Shown: positions 60,458 to 64,000 of the stretch, piece by piece
How positions within the stretch are numbered: position 1 is the first letter of the stretch
How the letters are laid out: the number at the start of each line of letters is the position of its first letter
Made by a program: the position numbers and the translations under genes
The notes under the pieces: generated by a model
Seen by the model: only the letters and a program-made list of their open reading frames with translations
The model's database searches: none
Told to the model about the DNA's origin: nothing
Source: Neolentinus lepideus HHB14362 ss-1
Taxonomy: Eukaryota > Basidiomycota > Agaricomycetes > Gloeophyllales > Gloeophyllaceae
Reading direction: 5' to 3'
NCBI GenBank assembly: GCA_001632425.1
Contig: KV425566.1
Coordinates: 124,001-188,000, forward strand
Length of the DNA stretch: 64,000 nt

Positions 60458-62308
60458 TTACAACTGATCAAATACAGGCCACACCTTCTCCGCCTTCCAT
60501 TTGTCCACCGCCTCTCCGAGCGACTGCTCGTCGAAATTCGGACGCCGCAGCTTCAGGCCCAAGATGCCCTTGATCTTGCTGTTGTCCAAGGCGACCACCC
60601 GCTTCTCGAGCGCTGTCTTGTCGACGTAAGGGGTCAGGGGAGTACTTTGTATGGGCGGATTCGAAGACTGCAGCATTTTCGTCCATCCACTAACATGTTC
60701 TTCATTAATATCCTCCACCACGTCATCTAGGCGGAACTGCAAAGCCAAATCAGATGCTACGGTCATGTCAGGACGGATTGATGTACCTTGGCCAAGACAT
60801 CGGTCAGCCTGCCATGAAACTCCACCGTTGTGCCAAACAATGCACACATTGTGCGAAGGCCTCCGACAAAGCTCGTGTCGCAGTCGTCGACCTATTGAGT
60901 ATGACAGGTCAGAGACGGATCTCCATGTCCTGACACACTCACTATGTTGAACACGGGCGCTACGATCTTTTGCTCAGGCGGAACAATCCCTTCCACCTCC
61001 TTCAGGACACTCTTGTCGTTGTGGAAGTTGATACTCTCCCCGGCCAGCGTATTTGCTTCCTGCCGGCCCACTTTCGCTATCCACTCTGCGCAAGCCCAAG
61101 CAGCGGCAACAACGTCATCAATATGGACAGTGTGGACCGGATATGTTCCTGGAGAGTGACTGGAGCAATCAAGCATTGGTAAGCATAGCAATAGACGAAG
61201 AATTTATTAACTCGACAAAGCCTTACATTGCTTTGAGGGGCTGCTTGATATAGCCATAAACCGCTGCGGCGCACAAGAAAGTGGGTACTATATCGTGTCA
61301 GCGAATTCCCTTTGCGTGACCAAACAAGGCTCTACGTACTGTAACCAAAAGTAATATAAGGTCCGTAAACCAACGCATCGGTGAGAATAACCACCGGAAG
61401 GCTGCAAGAATGTGAGTGATGTCCGACTTCTCATACCGAACCGTCATTCTTACTCTGGGATAGCTGCAATTGAACGCAACGTTTCGTGCCACCATATACC
61501 GCGTAGACCGTCAGGCTTGAAGTCCTGCTTCTCGGTGTGTGGCCCCTTCTCTGAATATACGTAGAAGGCATGGGTCAGGCGAACGTATGCCTTCACCGAG
61601 CGTCGCGCAGCTTCCTGCGCGACCAGGCGACCAATTTGAAAGGTGTGTGTTACTTGAACCTAGTTTGGACGAACCCCATCGGTTGTCAGTCACGTCTCCA
61701 ATCAAATGTGAATTCATAACAAGGAACTACCTGGTCCGGCCGGTCATGGCGTGGCTCGCCTGTTATGTCAAAGACATACGTATACGGCGCTTGACCCTCC
61801 GGTTGGTCGAAAACCTGACTGACGATCTCTGTTATTAATAGAAGTTAGACTTTGATTTGCACGGAAGCACAGAATGGCAGCCATACCAGGAAGAGTCAGA
61901 TTAGCTTGTCGATACTCGACATTGGGTTTCTCCAAGACTTTAGGAAAATCCGGCCCGAGGTAGCTAGAGACACTAAGCTTGACATGATCCTAGCTACGTG
62001 CTACCAGAGCCAGACGTACGTAGTGGGAGGATACACCGAGTATTTATCCACGATACGGAGGTGCTACGAATGGGCAGCGGTCAGCTCATCAAGGTTTAGC
62101 GCCAACAATACGATTACGGACAGATACGAGAGGTTCACTCTCAAGGGGAACGAGATATGCCGCGAGAGCTCGTGAGCAGGTATTTAATCCTCCTGCCATC
62201 AAATTAGACGTCGGAGCACGTGTGAGACCCACAGCCTTAAACATAAGCTCCGATCGTGAGGATACGAACCAAGGATGATCGCGCTGGGTTTGCCAAGGGT
62301 CGCCGACA
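60458..62308 (-). CDS. NAD-dependent epimerase/dehydratase-like protein, paralogue B
   Basis: The start is the ATG at 62308 (MSATLGKPSAIILG); an intron (GTTCGT...GGCAG) at the same place as in paralogue A joins to GLNTCSRALAAYLVPLESEP. It continues with LRIVDKYSVYPPTTYLGPDF, PKVLEKPNVEYRQANLTLP, TWSGQAPYTYVFDIT-like sequence, WWHETLRSIAAIPE, HIDDVVAAAWACAEWIAKVG, INFHNDKSVLKEVEGIVPPE, and ends FRLDDVVEDINEEHVSGWTK, LDNSKIKGILGLKLRRPNF, WPVFDQL, stop at 60458-60460. Exon layout follows paralogue A, but the proteins differ at many positions, so the duplication is older than that of the deaminases. Substrate unknown; the fold predicts NAD(P)-dependent change at a sugar or sterol-type carbinol. 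Confidence 0.85.
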
Positions 62309-62998
62309 TAGGAGTGGTTCGATCGGTGGGCGATTTAAGAGAACTGTTTTCGTAGAAACGATCGACAAGGCACGAATGTCAGGTCTAGTTCTCCCGGGAT
62401 TAAGGCGAGCTCGGCGTAGAAATTCAAAGGACGAGCCCAGGAAGTGAAAAGGAAATCGAAAAATGTTCGTGAAGAGTCGTGCTGGGGTCGTATATGTCGC
62501 GTCTCGATGGGTGCGCTGGCAACAAAAGGGCAGCGGTGGTCGCCCCGCCAAACGCGATCAGTAACCTTCCTCACCAGGGAAATGCCGCAACCTGAACTTT
62601 GTTTCCAAGCGAACCTCGCATCGGCCACCGGTCACTCTGACAGCCCGAAACCGGTTTCATTCTCTCCACAACGCAACTTGCAATTGCGTTTGCATCAAAA
62701 CTCATCACTGCTGATCCTTTAGGATCGGCATTGATTGCAGTATTTTGAGTTTACTTTAGGAAGTTGGCGAAACATCAGTTTAACTTCCAGCGCCCCTTAT
62801 GGTAGGACTATCACTGGCTTGTCTCGGAATCTGAAAGTGCATCGGGACCGAAGCCCTCGAAATCAAGGTGATTGCCTTATCCTTGTGCCGTTGTGGGTCC
62901 TGCGAAATTTGACTTCGACATTGTACGACAAAATAGAAACGCGAGCACCCACAGTTCCCACAGTGGAACAAATTCAATAGCAGTCTCGCTCTGACCTC
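62309..62998. other. intergenic region between paralogue B and the SRR1-like gene
   Basis: Divergent upstream regions of two genes. Overlapping ORFs of 60-100 codons on both strands, without domains, are treated as chance. No clear TATA element or repeat was seen. Confidence 0.5.
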
Positions 62999-64000
62999 AT
63001 GTCCAGCACGGTCGAGTACGGTTCTTTCCAATACGTCCAATCGTCTTCTCGGAGAAAGCGTAAAGGCAAAACCACTCAACAGCATCGTCCTGCCGAGCGT
63101 CTACTGCAGCAGTGCTTGCAGGAGCTTAGAGATGGGAACTGGGTCCGCGAGTGTAAACGTCCGTCACACCTGCTATTAAAATCCCATTTCTGATAGTCAC
63201 AGTGCTCTAGAACTCGTGCGAGACGCATTCTCGCAAGTGGGATGGACTCGCATCGAATCAGTCCAGATATTGTGTCTCGGCCTCGGCAGCCCTAGCTCTT
63301 CTCAAAATGCCGCGGCGCAACTGGCTTTTCTCTTGGACTTGTGTGATGATTTGAGCATCGTAAGTCACCAGGAGAGAAGACATGGATAATCTAATTTAAC
63401 GATCATGCCACTTTTCCATTTTCGCAGCCATATGCGAGGATCAGCACATATGATCCTGTATTCTCCGAGCAAGACATCGGGCTTCTGAATGGATTACAGA
63501 TCCGATCTTTAACCGAAAACTTGGTTTGTGAATGTCAAACTTCCATCACTTTCGTCAATCTGAGAGCTTATCTGTAGAACGGGAAACATGAAATCGACGC
63601 ACCTACAATCGTTTTCATGCCACATTGCGATGTCAAACTGTATGAGACCATCCTCGCTGCCAACTGGACCAAGAAGAGCTTGCGAAATGTACTATTCATA
63701 TGCAATCAGTTTGGTCAGTACGAAATAACGTGAGCAGAATGCCCATGACAGTCGCTAGCTGACCCTGGCGGTTCGATACAGCATCCCTCAGCGTACGTTC
63801 AAAACGGAGTATCCGCGTTTGTTACGCTACAGTAAGGATCTCATTTTATTAGAGCACGAATAATCCTAAGCATCGCCTGTCGTAGAGTCGCACAGCGAAT
63901 CGATACTGCTGCCGGAGTGCGACACGCATAGAAACGCCTTCATCAGCGTTGCGGTCCAGTTTATTTCATCTCAGCGATTATGTTTCTTAACCCAGGACAC
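62999..64000 (+). CDS. SRR1-like domain protein, 3' end beyond the window
   Basis: The ATG at 62999 starts MSSTVEYGSFQYVQSSSRRK, with a basic N-terminus (RRKRKGKTTQQHRP) and RLLQQCLQELRDGNW. After an intron comes the SRR1-like domain: LGLGSPSSSQNAAAQLAFLL, ARISTYDPVFSEQDIGLLNG, TIVFMPHCDVKLYETILAAN, SLRNVLFICNQFGQYE, then RTFKTEYPRLLRYK and SHSESILLPECDTHRNAFIS. SRR1 was named for a plant circadian regulator; yeast Ber1 is related and affects microtubules and heme synthesis. PHCDVxLYE and NSF/CNQFG-type blocks are the domain's hallmarks. Introns of 50-70 nt split it; the last visible exon runs open to the window edge, so the end is missing. Confidence 0.85.

Overview
The window is nuclear DNA from a filamentous fungus, most likely a mushroom-forming basidiomycete (Agaricomycetes). 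Genes are dense on both strands and cut by many short GT-AG introns (mostly 48-80 nt). Proteins read across exon joins as eukaryotic housekeeping factors, and the paralogous NAD-binding epimerase pair and tiny Cys-rich metallothionein are of basidiomycete style. No rRNA, tRNA, CRISPR array, plasmid or phage module, or intact transposon was found. All spliced genes are given as genomic spans; exon joins were inferred by hand from splice sites and reading frame.

Layout. 1-17 kb: 3' part of RAD54 (+), a chromodomain protein (-), a BRI3-like small membrane protein (+), a poorly resolved minus-strand gene or relic (7.0-8.2 kb), a 3 kb gene-poor stretch, the SRP receptor alpha subunit (+), a Ser-rich single-pass membrane protein (-) head to head with glyoxalase II (+). 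17-34 kb: SFT2 (-), an EDC4/Ge-1 decapping scaffold (-), a 3.3 kb gene-poor stretch, a 37-residue metallothionein (+), the Rab geranylgeranyltransferase alpha subunit BET4 (-), splicing factor SYF1 (+), and an unrecognised coiled-coil protein (-). 34-51 kb: bifunctional PFK-2/FBPase-2 (+), a WD40 protein (+), ADGF-type adenosine deaminase copy 1 (-), cytochrome c heme lyase (+), SSF1/Peter Pan (-), a C78-family ubiquitin/UFM1-type peptidase (+), TFB3/MAT1 (-), proteasome alpha-4 PRE6 (+), ADGF-type deaminase copy 2 (+). 51-64 kb: Gea/GBF1 Arf-GEF (+), two tandem paralogous NAD-dependent epimerase-like genes (- and -), and the start of an SRR1-like gene (+) that leaves the window.

Most genes are unrelated housekeeping functions: DNA repair, chromatin reading, ER targeting and vesicle traffic (SRP receptor, SFT2, BET4, GEA), mRNA decay and splicing (EDC4, SYF1), ribosome assembly, the proteasome and mitochondrial cytochrome c. 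No gene cluster or new multi-gene system is visible. The most notable items are (i) an inverted, duplicated promoter module placed at the same distance upstream of BET4 and SYF1, one copy interrupted by a perfect palindrome; (ii) very small exons (3, 6, 9 and 15 nt) in four genes; (iii) two deaminase paralogues in inverted orientation bracketing a GC-rich block; and (iv) the short metallothionein gene, split over three exons.
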